From contig NC_086363.1 of assembly GCF_036324505.1 (NCBI RefSeq), positions 9,501,653 through 9,565,652 of the forward strand: a stretch of DNA of 64,000 nt, read 5' to 3'. The stretch comes from Eleginops maclovinus (Eukaryota; Chordata; Actinopteri; Perciformes; Eleginopidae). Of the stretch, positions 33,421-47,110 are shown piece after piece; position 1 is the stretch's first letter; every line of letters starts with the position of its first letter. The notes beneath the pieces were generated by a model, which made no database searches, was not told the DNA's origin, and saw only the letters and a program-made list of their open reading frames with translations. Position numbers and translations under genes: made by a program.

Positions 33421-36400
33421 ACTAAAGAGAGAGAGAGGGAAAAAAAGGAAATACACTCTTACTAATCTCTTTCTTCCCAAAGCACCGACTGCGCGAGTAA
33501 GAATCGTTACTCACTTTGACATTACACTATAAACTGAAATAAAACACATAGTCTACATATTGTTATGTTATTTAGGTCATATTTAAGAATGTTTCTATAA
33601 TAAATGTTAAATGGTCGCTTTTATTACAAGAGATTTTGAATAAAATACTCAAAATAAAATAAATGACATGATAAAGAAAATGCTTTATGGAACGACTTGA
33701 TTTATTTGGCAACCAAAGAGATGATATATCCCTGTTGCTGATTTATTCATTACATTTAAATCATGATTTTAACGTTAAGTAGACACCGATTTATGCATTT
33801 TCAGACATCTTCCAACCAGTAAAACTCAACATTTACAATAATTTTTTTACGACTTTTTCAACACTTGCGTTTATGCATGTTTGGATTATGTTTATGAGAG
33901 TCTAATAAAACATCCCTTCAAGCCAAATCAATTGAAATCCTTAAGAACTTTGTATGTCATATGATATGATTTAATAATGATACGCAACGAGTTAACATTT
34001 TAAATACCATTATGTACATTTTGTTCTGCAACTGGTACACATTTAGACTGCAGCTTCTCAAAAGGAAATAACAGTATTAGGTCACTTGGGTATTGGGGGT
34101 TCAAAGTGGCATGTAGAGATATTTTATGTGCAGTGTTTTCTCATTGGTTGCTGCAAAGTCTGATTTATGAACAAGCAAAGCGGCACAGAAGCTCTGAGCT
34201 TTGCTTTGGAATTCAGATTATCCAGGGAAGCCAATATCTGAGGAGAATTAAACGTCTCTGTGAAACGCTCAGTTAAGAGCCGAAAATCATCATGAAACGT
34301 CTGTCACACAGCCTGCCACTGAAATAACTCCGTGCGTAAAGACGGCACCCTTGTCAGAAATGCATATCAAGACAAACCGTATATTAAAAGAAAGAATCTC
34401 CATGTAAAGATTTTTAATGGATTATTCGACTTTTCTTCATTTTAAACTCTCCCACCTGTAAGGCTGAACTCCGCGGACACTGACATCTGATCCTTTCCAC
34501 AGAAAAACCTGTTCGACGCTTCTGGTTTATGAAATGATGACGGGTGCTCGCAGTCGTCCTCCTACATTCCTACAAATTGGATATTTATAATTACACAGCA
34601 GATTTTGCAGACAGCAAATATTTTAGCCCTCGACCTTTACAACAGGTGTATACAGAAATGGTTTAGTAATATTATTTGCACATGTGTGCCATTGAAAGTA
34701 ATGTTATCTTACATTAGATAATATTTTTTTCATTTACTCTTACGATATTTTTGGATATTAAAGGTCACATCCATATACTTCATGCGTTTCGGCAGTAAGA
34801 GAAAGCGTGATCCTCGTATTAAGCAAAGGCAGAAATTACCTTATTTATTATTATTTCCTAATGAACCTCTAACAATAGTATTTAAATTTGTGTTATTATT
34901 GTAGAATCAATTTGTAGAAGCCAGTAAAAAAGTTGCTGGAGTCCTTTTTAAAAAATCTGATCAGCGTTTATTTTTTCTTTTCCCCTTTCTCTCTAGCTTA
35001 CCACTTTAGATTAATTTGTTGCAGGCAGAATTTTCTTTTTTCATCCCCTGCACAAACAGGATCCTAAAGTACTTAACTAAAAATCTTATTTTCCATATGT
35101 GCCTCTGTCAGGTGCCAAACGGGAAAAGGCGAGTCTCTTTTCCATGTCGCAAGCAAGTGTTTTTTAGGACGAACGAAATGCAACGAAGTCAGCAAAGTTT
35201 AGTGTCTGGAGTGTCTTTTCCAAAGCAGGTGTCCCGGCCCCATGCTCTCTCACTGGCCTGTGGCTGATTTGGCCTCGGCTCCCCTGGGTGCCGTCGGTGC
35301 GTACACAGGCTGGAAAAACAGGCCTGGACATTAAAGAAGCGCGTGTTTGGAAAAGGAAGACTCGGATGAGGTGTAGAGGAAACGTGTCGGTTAACACTGG
35401 CTGCTCTTATCGCGGCCCATTCCAGGTGGATCAACCCGTGTATTTATTTCAAACTCACTTTCCCCCCTCTGTTGGGTCGAGTGCGACACACCTCGATGCC
35501 CAAGACTGATAACGCGCGCTGGCATCGTGTACTGATGGCTGAATTTATTGACATATTTATTAGAGTAGGGCCCAAATGCAGGAGGAGGGAGGCAGGGAAA
35601 ACAATATTTCTCCCAGAGGTGTTTTATCACATTCTGACCACAATTAAGTGGTAATAAGTGCACACGCGGTGATGGTATGCCGGATGCAAAGGGGCAGTGG
35701 CCTATTTTTCCTCGGTTTTAATTTAGATCAATGGGTCATTTGTCTTTTCATCGTTATTAGTAGTATAATTAAAACTATTTGAGGGTTTTGGTCTTCTTTT
35801 GGCTACAATTAAAATAAAAAACAACAACAAATATAATGAAAATTACGTTTACTTAATTTAAGTTAGATTACTTTTCTTTGAAAGAATTAATATTATTTGG
35901 AATAAGAGCCAATCTTTTGAGCAGGACGGTTAAATATGGCCTTAATCACATAATGACTTATGTGCTTCTACAACAGCGCTTTATCTCTCTTATGTTTCGT
36001 GAATAAGAGAGCGAGAGAGTGAGAGATGGAGAGAGAGTGAGAGGGAGAGCTATTTTGCAAAAACAGAAGCAGGGAGAGATGGTAGCGCTAAAAGCTGTTT
36101 TGTTCCGGAGAGGTCTCCGGGTCCCTGAATAAAAAGGTTTAAGAGACAGGACAGAGGAGAGGAGAGGAGAGGAGAGGAGGATTTGTCCAAGTGTAATAAG
36201 TGAGTAGGCGTCTGACTCTTACTGCCTCTAAAGTCTTTGTTGGGCCTCCTGTCCAGCACTTAATGTATTCAGTTTCCACCATCACAGATGAGGACACTGG
36301 AGGAAAATATACATCCCACTTGTTTCTGTTTGTCAAGATAGAACCTGAGTCTATATGACCTGAACGTGATAAAAGAGACTCCTGTAGTAAAATAATATAC

Positions 36401-36531
36401 ATTTACATTTATGTTATTATTTTTTGGCAGCCAGAGTGATAGCTGGCACTATGTGGCCCCCGATGACCCACATCCCTCTTTCTAGGCTACATGTGATTAT
36501 GGAGGCGTGGGTGTATGTGTGTAAGTGTGTA

Positions 36532-36589
<58 letters not shown>

Positions 36590-37893
36590 AAAGAGAGAGA
36601 GGGGTTTGTGATCCTATGTGGCCTGTTTTATAAGCCATTCAATGAGAAATACTGCTCACACTCGTTCAAATTCAAATACGTTTTATTTGCATCAATTTTT
36701 ATTAAAGTAAATATATGACAATGTGACCGTCAACGACAAACTACACAACGCAAACATCAAATAATCCATTTATTAACAATCAATAACAAGGATATGCAAA
36801 ATATAGTTTATATTTATATGCATACAGAAAGCCAGTCTATCCAAGAATCACAGAGCCATCACTTAAATGATAAAATACAGAATTGTAACACTTCTTCCAC
36901 CTATCCTGTTTTAAACATGATGAAGAACCTGTTAGCTCTAACATTAACTACATTTCCACGTCTGGCCTTCGTGGAAATATTAGCCAATTAAAATAATACT
37001 GCTCAGTGAGGCTGATGGGAATATGGCTACAGTCAAACTCATTAAAAACACAGATATACTCTAAACATCATAATTAGTCCTAGCCATGATTAGCAACATA
37101 TTTCACTTTTTCTTTAGCAGGAAATGACTCAGTAAATTCCGTAAAGTCTTAGTGAATTTAACAGGTCTTACGAGCAACCTTGAAAGTAGCCTATATACAC
37201 ATTTTTTAAATCACTGCCTATGACAGCGGTGAGGCTAAAGTCGACACGAATGAAGGGCTCGCGCACACAAACACACACACTTGCACACAGCGCCTTGGAG
37301 GAACTCGGGCGGACAGACATGTTGGGAAATTGCCTGGAACTGTATTAAGCCTGACGTCCTTAAAACAAACAATGGCACCATGAAATAAGGGCTTATGCGC
37401 TCAAAGTCAAAGAGCCCCCTCAGCAACTCTCCCTGTTTATCTCTCCCTCTGTCTGACACACACACACACGCACGCACACACACTCACTATTTCTTGGGGG
37501 TTACACAGTCAGGCTCGCAGCTCCATTGGGAGGGGACCGACTTTGCTCCTGTGAACTCTCACCTGTCAACATGGAGCAGAGGACTTTACTTGGTAAACAC
37601 GATAGGACTTTAGCTGTTTACTTCTGGCGGTAACTTAACCTATTTTATTCACTGCAAGGCCGCGGACACAGCTGATTCTGCGCGTAAAGGCGAGGTTAAA
37701 TCCACGCCAAACTCCGTTCATTTATGTCACACTTTTAATGGAAACCTCTTAAGTTGCATATTTTCTTAAATACACGTTAACTTTTATTATTTGTTGACAA
37801 TGTTTGCTGCATCGGCAGACAATCCAACATACATCCACGTTTGATTGGATCAGTTTGACAGTGCATGAACTTAATTTTGCCCACACTGCTCCG
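33421..37893. other. upstream gene-free DNA, promoter-proximal segment
   Basis: No coding exon or RNA gene seen. The sequence is AT-rich and unique at 33.5..35.0 kb, with GC-richer unique text at 35.2..35.7 kb. A 9-bp SOX/TCF-like inverted repeat sits at 34173..34206. Simple repeats: GA-rich 36003..36050, (GGAGA)n 36150..36180, (GT)n 36535..36587. Candidate regulatory DNA for prox1 by position only. Confidence 0.5.
36535..36587. repeat. (GT)n microsatellite, 53 bp
   Basis: Pure GT array followed by a GA run. Confidence 0.97.
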
Positions 37894-38200
37894 CAGTGCC
37901 GCCGCTCCCATAACGCGCATTACGCGCTGTGCGTAGGGCACCAAGTGTCGAGGGGGCACCACCAAAAATAGCCTAATGAAAAATCGTCATAATAATTATA
38001 AGGCCGAAATTATTTCAGTAGACTATAGAAATATGAGGCACTTTTTAGGCATACTACTCAAAGGTACCGATGGTGCCCCCCTCTCCCCTCCCCTCCCCAC
38101 TCACTCATCACAACTCATAATGTTTTTTTATTGGGGGGGGGGGGGAGGGCATCATGAAGGAATTATGCTTAGGGCACCAAAATGGCTAGCAGCGGCACTG
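37894..38200. mobile_element. non-autonomous hAT-type MITE, 307 bp, with 8-bp target site duplication
   Basis: The left end CAGTGCCGCCGCT and the right end AGCAGCGGCACTG form terminal inverted repeats matching at 12 of 13 positions. The flanks are identical 8-mers CTGCTCCG (37886..37893 and 38201..38208), the duplication length expected for hAT transposition. Inside are a direct repeat AGGGCACCAA (37935 and 38171), an inverted pair AGGGGGCACC/GGTGCCCCCCT (37951 and 38072) and a G13 run (38133..38145). There is no transposase, so it must have been mobilised in trans. The intact duplication suggests a fairly recent insertion. It lies about 5 kb upstream of prox1. Confidence 0.85.
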
Positions 38201-41200
38201 CTGCTCCGTACCGCCCCACGGTGTAGGGCATTTGGACAGACGCCCAGATAACGATTAGAAAAAATGCAATTCAATTAAAAATAAGGGTGTTTTGGGGTAT
38301 TTAAGCAATGCCGAATTTAACAATGGGTTTCAATTATTCACGTAACATCTTAGGTGTTTTTCTGTTATGTTTGGATTTCTTGTCAATAAATACATAATGA
38401 AGAATGTTACCATTTGCCAATGGAGCGTGGCAGCACCTGCGGGGTGCAGGTTTAGGTAGATTTTATTTTTCAGATGTTTAGCCATCATGCTGCAAAGAGA
38501 CTACTGGGAAAAAAAGGAAAAGAAAACCTGGGCTGTGGCAGAGAAGCGGCGGTCTGTTTTCGCTCCTCTGATCAGCGGTAATTATATTTGTTGGCGTGGA
38601 GGTAAGTGGTCCTCCCCGGGGGGCGTATTGTACTCGAATCACTCCATGTCATAAAATAAAATTACAAGGAAAGGAGAAGATATCCTACAATAACAGAGGC
38701 GAGTCGTAAAATCAAAGAGTAGCTAAATTAAATCAGAAGGAAAAAAAGGGCTCACGGAAAATACATTAGTGGTATGATGGACTGGGGCAGGGGGTCTTCA
38801 AATAAAACGCAGGTTAATGAGTTTTTAATCGCTTCCACGAATATATGGTTGGTTACTAGGCCCACACACACACACAAACACAAACACACACACTAAGTTT
38901 AGCTGTCTGAGGCAATTAAGGTAATTACTGACTGATCTGTTACCTGTGCTTCAGCCTTTCTGCACTTCCCCAAATACTATAAAGAGAGGCGTCTATAGGC
39001 TATGAAGTGACATGTACAAGGCTTAAGTAGCTTTAAAGTGCCTCTCTCACCACACATTAGTCTCCAGTTATAAGTTTAGCTCTTTGCAACAGTCCGCTCT
39101 CCTGTTACACCAGTGGACATTCACACATCTTGTACCTGTTGGCACCCTTTTGTCTGGTTTATGTATCTGGGTAACCTTTGACCCCCACTGTGGATATTTA
39201 GCATGGCACCCAGAAAGCTCTCCACACTAGAGCGGCCATTTGCTGGCGACCTCTCTTGACCTCTCACTGACCTTTCACTCCAGAGGAGATTCGGCTGCCT
39301 CAGGGGAGGTCATAAGGAGGGCATCTCTTTTATAATTGGCCTGTTAAGACACAGATACAAACAGAAACAGGGATTTGAGGATTGTTTTGTCATGGCTTCT
39401 TATGGATTATCATTTGAAATCGCTCGCTCTGTCAAACTGGAAATTAATCAATGTTTTTCCAAAGGTGATCAAGAAATGACTGTCCTTTTTAATACTCAAA
39501 CGACACTTAATTTCAGAGGGAAGTCATATATATATTTTTCTGCTCTACACTGTGAAAATTATACAGGAATTTGAAGGAATCAACTTATGGGTTCTAAGTT
39601 TGCAAAGGGAAAAGCTTTTTTGGCCCCGGCTTTGTAATTTTGCTATGTGCTGTGTGCAAATGAATGCTGTTTAACCTACCTCCATTTAACCAGAGCCCGG
39701 AGCTTCGGCTCACCTGCCCGATGACGTGAAGTGACGTGCTTACTCAGACAACCACATCTCAGTGTGCGGCGAATTTCCTGAGCTGGTAACATTGTTCATA
39801 TGCACATTAACCCCCACATTGAAATGATACAATGAAAATCACCAATGTTTCCCTGTAGCATAAATAAGGTGCCAACTTTCTGGCAGGATTTTACGGTTAG
39901 ATAATTGAACAAAACCTCACTTACTCTTGCTGGTTTTTCCAATGTTACCTTAAAGCTTTACACCAATGACCTGAAAAAGTTTGAAAGTGCCACCTACCAT
40001 ACTATTTTGATCACATTGCTGTGCATTGCTTTCAAGATGTTGGTGTTTCTATAAAGTGTAATGTATGTGTGTAACTGGTAATTAATCAAAGTGGCTTGCC
40101 CATCTATCTTCTGTTGGACCATGCATGAACATGCTCCAATCACAGGTTAAACACCAACAACCTATAAAGTGTTCATGTACATAAGTCAATGCACAGACAC
40201 AGACACACACCGACACACAAACACACACACAAAGTGAGGCCTATGTATGGTGTATATGCACAGGCCTACATACATGCAAATCAGCCTCAGCATTTTCAAA
40301 GACTTCCCCGTGGACAGAAGCGTCTGCCAGCGCTGCTATAAATCACGCAGAGGCTGGTGCTGAGGGCAAGGCACACCTTGTCCACGTCGCCCCCACTACT
40401 GGGCTGAATAAACCATAACATCCTGCCTCTCGTGCTGCCCGACGCCCTCTGAGCACGACCCTAGAGAAGGCCTCCCTCATGCCCTCATCTTCCCTCATCT
40501 ACCCTATTCCTCCTCCTCCCTTCCTCCATCTCATCTCTCACCCCATCCCTCCTCTTCTGCCTAACATGTCTATCTATAGGAATGTTAGCTGATGCAGTCT
40601 GGCAGAGCTCTGCTTGTTTGGAACAACACAAAACTCCCTCCCCATCTTCATTTAACTCTTTTTTCCATTCCAATGACTTCCTGCTTGAAGAGTGGGATGA
40701 GAAAAGAAAAAAGGACAACAGCAAAACAGCAGGAAGCAAGCGTTTAGCAGGAGGCTGCTGACACCCTCATCCTGTCGTGTGCCGGCTTGGTTCAGGTGTT
40801 CTGGGCCAATCGGCTCCCTCCGCTCCATTTACCTCAGGGTGTGCCGTATTTGGCTGAGAAAGTGCACCTTTCCTTCATGACCCCCTCTGGAGGAAGTATA
40901 ATGTTTCGGGAGAGAAAAGGAGATCACTTTACTGCCTGTCCAGAGGAGCCAAGTGTACAGGCTCATAATAGAGCATTAAAATACCTCACCACCCAACAAA
41001 GACGTAAAAGTGAACAAAGAATAAAGAATGTGTGGAGTGTTAGGTTATCTGCTGATTATTTCCCTTGATTTTCACGGCTGCAGAGGGACAAGCAAGGCAA
41101 ACAATCCAGCCCAGCGGTCTACTCTTGGCATTCCACTTGAAGGCCTTATTATAGACAAAATCACTTTGGAAAATATTCTTTTTTTTGCCGTGTGTTATTT

Positions 41201-41586
41201 GGCATGCAACCACACAAATGATTACCTCCTCTAAAATTAAAGTAAAAGGCTCAGAACTGCCAATAAATTCACTCATATGCAACAGTGTGTTTTAATTCCA
41301 AAAGTCATTTTGTTAGGAGACACATGTTTTAGATTTGGAAATTCAAGATTCGGAAGAAAAATGCTTCTTTAGTCAACTAAAAAATATGTGCACATACAGG
41401 CAAGGGGACACACAGTTATGACTGTGCACAAAAAAAACCCACACACAAGTCCAAATCTCTCTAACCCCTTGTATGCATGAGTGCATCCACCAAAACGCCA
41501 GAGGAGCCTTGAGAGGATAAGAATAGCAGGGCATGTGCCTATTTGTGGCATCATTGTTATAGAGATAAAAGATCTCACTCTTCGCT

Positions 41587-41589
<3 letters not shown>
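38201..41589. other. upstream gene-free DNA with candidate regulatory segment
   Basis: No gene seen. The stretch 38400..38860 is unique and free of simple repeats, with an inverted E-box pair (38435..38451). Paired TGACGTG motifs lie at 39722..39738. Short CA runs lie at 38862..38893 and 40200..40232. Confidence 0.4.

Positions 41590-41634
<45 letters not shown>
41590..41634. repeat. (CA)n microsatellite, 45 bp
   Basis: Pure AC array. Confidence 0.97.
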
Positions 41635-41637
<3 letters not shown>

Positions 41638-41711
41638 ATCATTAGAACCATACAAACAGTCAAGGTGAAATATTGCTTAGGACCAAGAGGTACCAAGCCA
41701 AAAAACTCAAC

Positions 41712-42941
<1,230 letters not shown>

Positions 42942-43005
<64 letters not shown>
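42942..43005. repeat. (CA)n microsatellite, 64 bp
   Basis: Pure CA array; a 25-bp GT run follows at 43225..43249. Confidence 0.97.
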
Positions 43006-43006
<1 letters not shown>

Positions 43007-43780
43007 CTGTTTTCTGTGTCTTTAGCTAAGCCAGAGGACAAGTGATGCCCAGGGCCGTTCCTGATCCTTCTGGCCTTTTCCTTGCAGGAATCTCCTCTTC
43101 CTGTGCGGAAGTTTATCGTGGTCAGCCTGCCTGTCAGTGACGCGTCCCAAAGGAAAGTGACAGCGGCTTTATTCACCCGCTGACCCGTGAAGAGGACTGG
43201 GGAAGAAAAAACAAAACAAATGCCGGTGTGTGTGTGTGTGTGTGTGTGTAACCTGACTAAGGGCTTCTTTTCTCTGCAGTAAGGAGGCGCAATGAATCTT
43301 GTACGATCAGCAAAACCTCGGCATATCTGCACGTGGGTCTAATGTCACGTCCTTTAAACGACCACTACAATGTAATGCCTCTTCCATTCGTCTTTTCATC
43401 CGCTTTGTGTCAAAATAGAAAAAAACATAAAATTCCCACATCGACCAAGTGATGTCCTTTTATCTGATCTCTATACAATCAGATCCGTTTTTATTTTCCA
43501 TCTCAAAGTCAAGGCCTCGCAGCCTTGAAGATAGATAGATAAAAGGATAGAGAAATCATGTCCATCTGCTCCGATGATCTCTCTCCAACTTTATTTGGCA
43601 TTAGCTTTTTCTCCATCCCACTCTGGTCCTATCAGCCCCAGAGGACCGAGGCACTGGCCTTTTCTTGACCCAGTTTAGGACTTCCATTCTGGGCTTTCTG
43701 ATCCATCCACTCTACCCTCTGTGTGGGGCTTCAACAGAGAATCCTGAGATTATCAGATGGTCACTTAAGAGGGAATGAGA

Positions 43781-44160
43781 GAAAGCGAAGTGCTGTCCAC
43801 TTAGCTGAAGATTATCCTTTAAAAGGAAGGGATGGCAGTGGAGATGGAGGAGAAAAGGAGAAAAAAGGATATGCTTAAGAGATGGATATAGAGGGGGCGG
43901 ATAGAGGGAGAGATTGCGAGAACAGTCAGAGTGATAGGGAGAGGGCAAATGAATCATATGGAGATAAAGTATGTGTGGGAGAGGGTTAACAAAAAAGCGA
44001 GAAGAGAAATACGTCAACGAGGGAAACGTCTAAATGAAAAGCTGAGATGAAGGTGAGGGGATGGAGCGAGAGGGAGAGCGGAGGAAGGTCGACGGAGGGA
44101 GGCAGAGATGGAGAGATAAAGAGAGGAGGAAGCAGGAAGGATGAGGACAAGAGCTGGATT
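43781..44160. repeat. purine-rich tract, about 380 bp
   Basis: The plus strand is rich in gaga, ggaggg and agaaa words with few pyrimidines; composition similar to the tracts in intron 4. Confidence 0.6.
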
Positions 44161-45524
44161 AAGCAGTAAAAACAGGGATTGTGAAGTGGTCACTAAGCAA
44201 ACTGATCATTTCTGTCTGTGCTTTGTACGGGTGATGGGGTGCACATGCCAACTTGTATTAGTCAAACATCAACAGAACAGTCTAAGTAAGGCCTAATTAA
44301 GGGTTAAATTAAGGAATGAAAGCTTAATATGTATATGTAGTCTTCTTTCTACATTCTTGTTTGAAATATTTGTAGTCACTTCTATGTACTTTTGGGCCGT
44401 GTAGGTTCAAAGAATAAAAGATTTCGAAAAATGTGTCTTGTTTTGGCAGTTTTATCCATTATTTCTATCACTTAATTACACAGCATGGCCAAGGAAATAT
44501 CATTATATTAACTGTAAATAATAATAACCCAGCTCCTGTGTAATGAATACCTCAAACAACCAACCAACTAAAATAAGGAACCATGCCTCCTACAAAACCT
44601 TCACACAAAAAAACTCAAAAGCTGGCTGTTGAAAACAAAATGTAAATTAATTAATTAATGAAATCAAATACACTAAGGATGAATTTAGGACAGATTGGGT
44701 AATCATTTAGCTGTTCCCCCTAATTTATACAACTATGTTTAGACTTTTACTGGCCCCTAAGAATTTGTATTACCTAAATACTCTAACGGCAGTCTACCTG
44801 TGTGTTGTCTTACTCGATGCTTTTTTCTGAATGCAAAATCTGACAAAAGTATGTTTAGGGTTAAAGAACTAGAAATAGTTGTTTGTGTTGTGTTTGTTTC
44901 AAGTGATAACTGCAACAGGTATAATGGATTAAAGTATTTGGCGTATGCAACATGCTTCAAAATCCATCACATTTGAAGTCCACCCATTCATAATTTTATG
45001 TATGACAGCGATTCTGGAGTGAGTTTGCTTTTTTTTTTAAGGGGGTGTAATATGACTGTGAGAGATCATTCCCCATCATTGGATTGGATCAGGGGTCCTG
45101 CAAGTGACCAATGATTGTATTCCCCTGATAAAACCCACACATCACAACAACCCACACACACACACACACACACTAGCTAAATCTTTCTTAAAAAACTAAA
45201 GGCTAAAAGCTCCTCAGTCCTTCTGACCAGCCATAAGCTCTCTATAGCTATCTCTCTCACCCCGAGCATGATGGGAAAGAGGACAATCTTAATGCAGAAA
45301 GCAACAGGGGTTCAATGATGACAGAGCTAGAAAGAGACATGGGTGAGTTAGAGAGACAGAGGGGGAGGAGGGCACCCCCCCCCCCTCCTCCTCGTCCCCA
45401 TGTTAATCTCCTCATTTTCATTTCTCTTACCATGTGGGATTAGAATGATTTTATTTAAAGTGTCAGCTTGAGCTACCGGATTGAGAAATCTGGATTTCAT
45501 AGGGATTATTATTACAGAGAAAAT

Positions 45525-45564
<40 letters not shown>

Positions 45565-47060
45565 ACACACACACACACACACAGCCAACAGACAGATTTT
45601 TCCTTCTCCGTCACTCACTAATGACCTGCTTGACCAACAAATGGTATTTATCCTCAATTCAGTGCAGTGGAGATGAACCAGACATTGTGATACACTTCAA
45701 AGCGTGTGTGGCAAGCAATGTGCGTGTGTGCGTGTTACATGGACAGTGTGTCTCTTCCACTCTGAGAAATATTAAACCCCATTTTCTCTGGAAAAGACAC
45801 AAAGCCCAAGCAGGAATAAGATTAACAGTGCGCTCTTTGCTTTTTGTCCCTATGAGAACATCATACAAACTCCTGTCACCCTCAGCCAGGCCAAGTGAAA
45901 TGAGGTGAACAGACTCTAACCAAAGCTTCACCCTTCTGTCAGATTTAACATCTAATCTACATTAGGATAAGGCTTTCACCGCTCAGGAAAAAATAAAAGA
46001 GAAGAATAAAAATGCCATCACCTTTTCATCCTCGGGCCAAGCCTTTTATTCCGCCTCTTCTCATTACATTAAAGGATGAGGCAGGCTGTACAGTGGCTGA
46101 GCGGTATTTAAAGACACCATCCCCTTCATCTGTTTAATTTCTCTCTTTATTTAAAAGACTCCCTCCGCCCTTTGCCGCTACCTCCCTCTGTTTAATTTCT
46201 CTTTATCTAAAGACTCCCTCCCTTCATCTGACTGATTGATCTTTGTCTCTTAGTGCAAATGACATGGTAGAGTTAGTTACTGCAAGGCCCCTAATCCAAC
46301 CTCTGTGACCGGGACGCTGCGTCTGAGTGGAGACAGGGCGACTTTAGCTTTACAGATCCAAGCTCTTTATGAAAAATGGTTTTACATAGCACAAATGAGG
46401 CATTTATATTACATGGCGCTACCTGTTTTACTGCAGACATGTCTCGTAGAAATGTCGCTCCCATTCTCAGCTTCCTACTTCATACAAAGCAGAGCACGGA
46501 GCAAACCCACTCAAAATAACTGACTTAACAGACTGCATTTTAACTGAGTATGTACGATATCATCTTAGTAAAAGCTCCACTGATTCAACTTATAGGGGGT
46601 CTTCAGAAGGGAAGTATAAGAAATAGGTGTGGATTTCTGTTGATAGAGGGGACCTGTTTTTTTTGCCTTGTTTTAACCTTCATGGCACTTACAGTATGTC
46701 CTGAATAGTTAAAAATAAATAGAAGAAATACTCAAATACTCTGTCATTCGGACATAAAACAAATGCCGAATGACACAAGAAAAAGTTATTTCAGGAAATA
46801 AAAGTCGAGGAAAACACTGAGGAGGTCGATACGTTTGATTGTTAGTAACATAAATTGACAAATGTCAAGGCTGCATTGAACAACTTTTTTATTGTCCCAT
46901 AAAATGACAATAAAGTAAAACATGACCATCAAAACTTCTTAATGCCAGCTGACACCAGGGACTGTGTTACACTTTTGATTGAAGATTTAAAGGAATTCTT
47001 TTATTATCAAAATAGTTTCACTTTAACTTGAATAAAAAAAGTAGTTTAGCTCTGTAGATT
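44161..47060. other. upstream gene-free DNA
   Basis: AT-rich unique sequence with a split CA array (45526..45583) and a C9-10 run near 45377. No gene or RNA recognised. Confidence 0.4.
45526..45583. repeat. (CA)n microsatellite, 58 bp, one TC interruption
   Basis: CA array interrupted by tc at 45559..45560. Confidence 0.95.
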
Positions 47061-47109
<49 letters not shown>

Positions 47110-47110
47110 C
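47061..47110. repeat. (ATC)n trinucleotide microsatellite, 50 bp
   Basis: About 16 uninterrupted ATC units. Confidence 0.97.

Noticed and set aside
36661..36720. Sequence caaattcaaatacgttttat as a fish SINE/LINE end
   Set aside because: Similar words occur in fish retroposons but I cannot define ends or a family here.
46870..46925. Possible retroposon end (ttattgtcccataaaatgac then aataaag)
   Set aside because: Resemblance is short and could be chance in AT-rich sequence.
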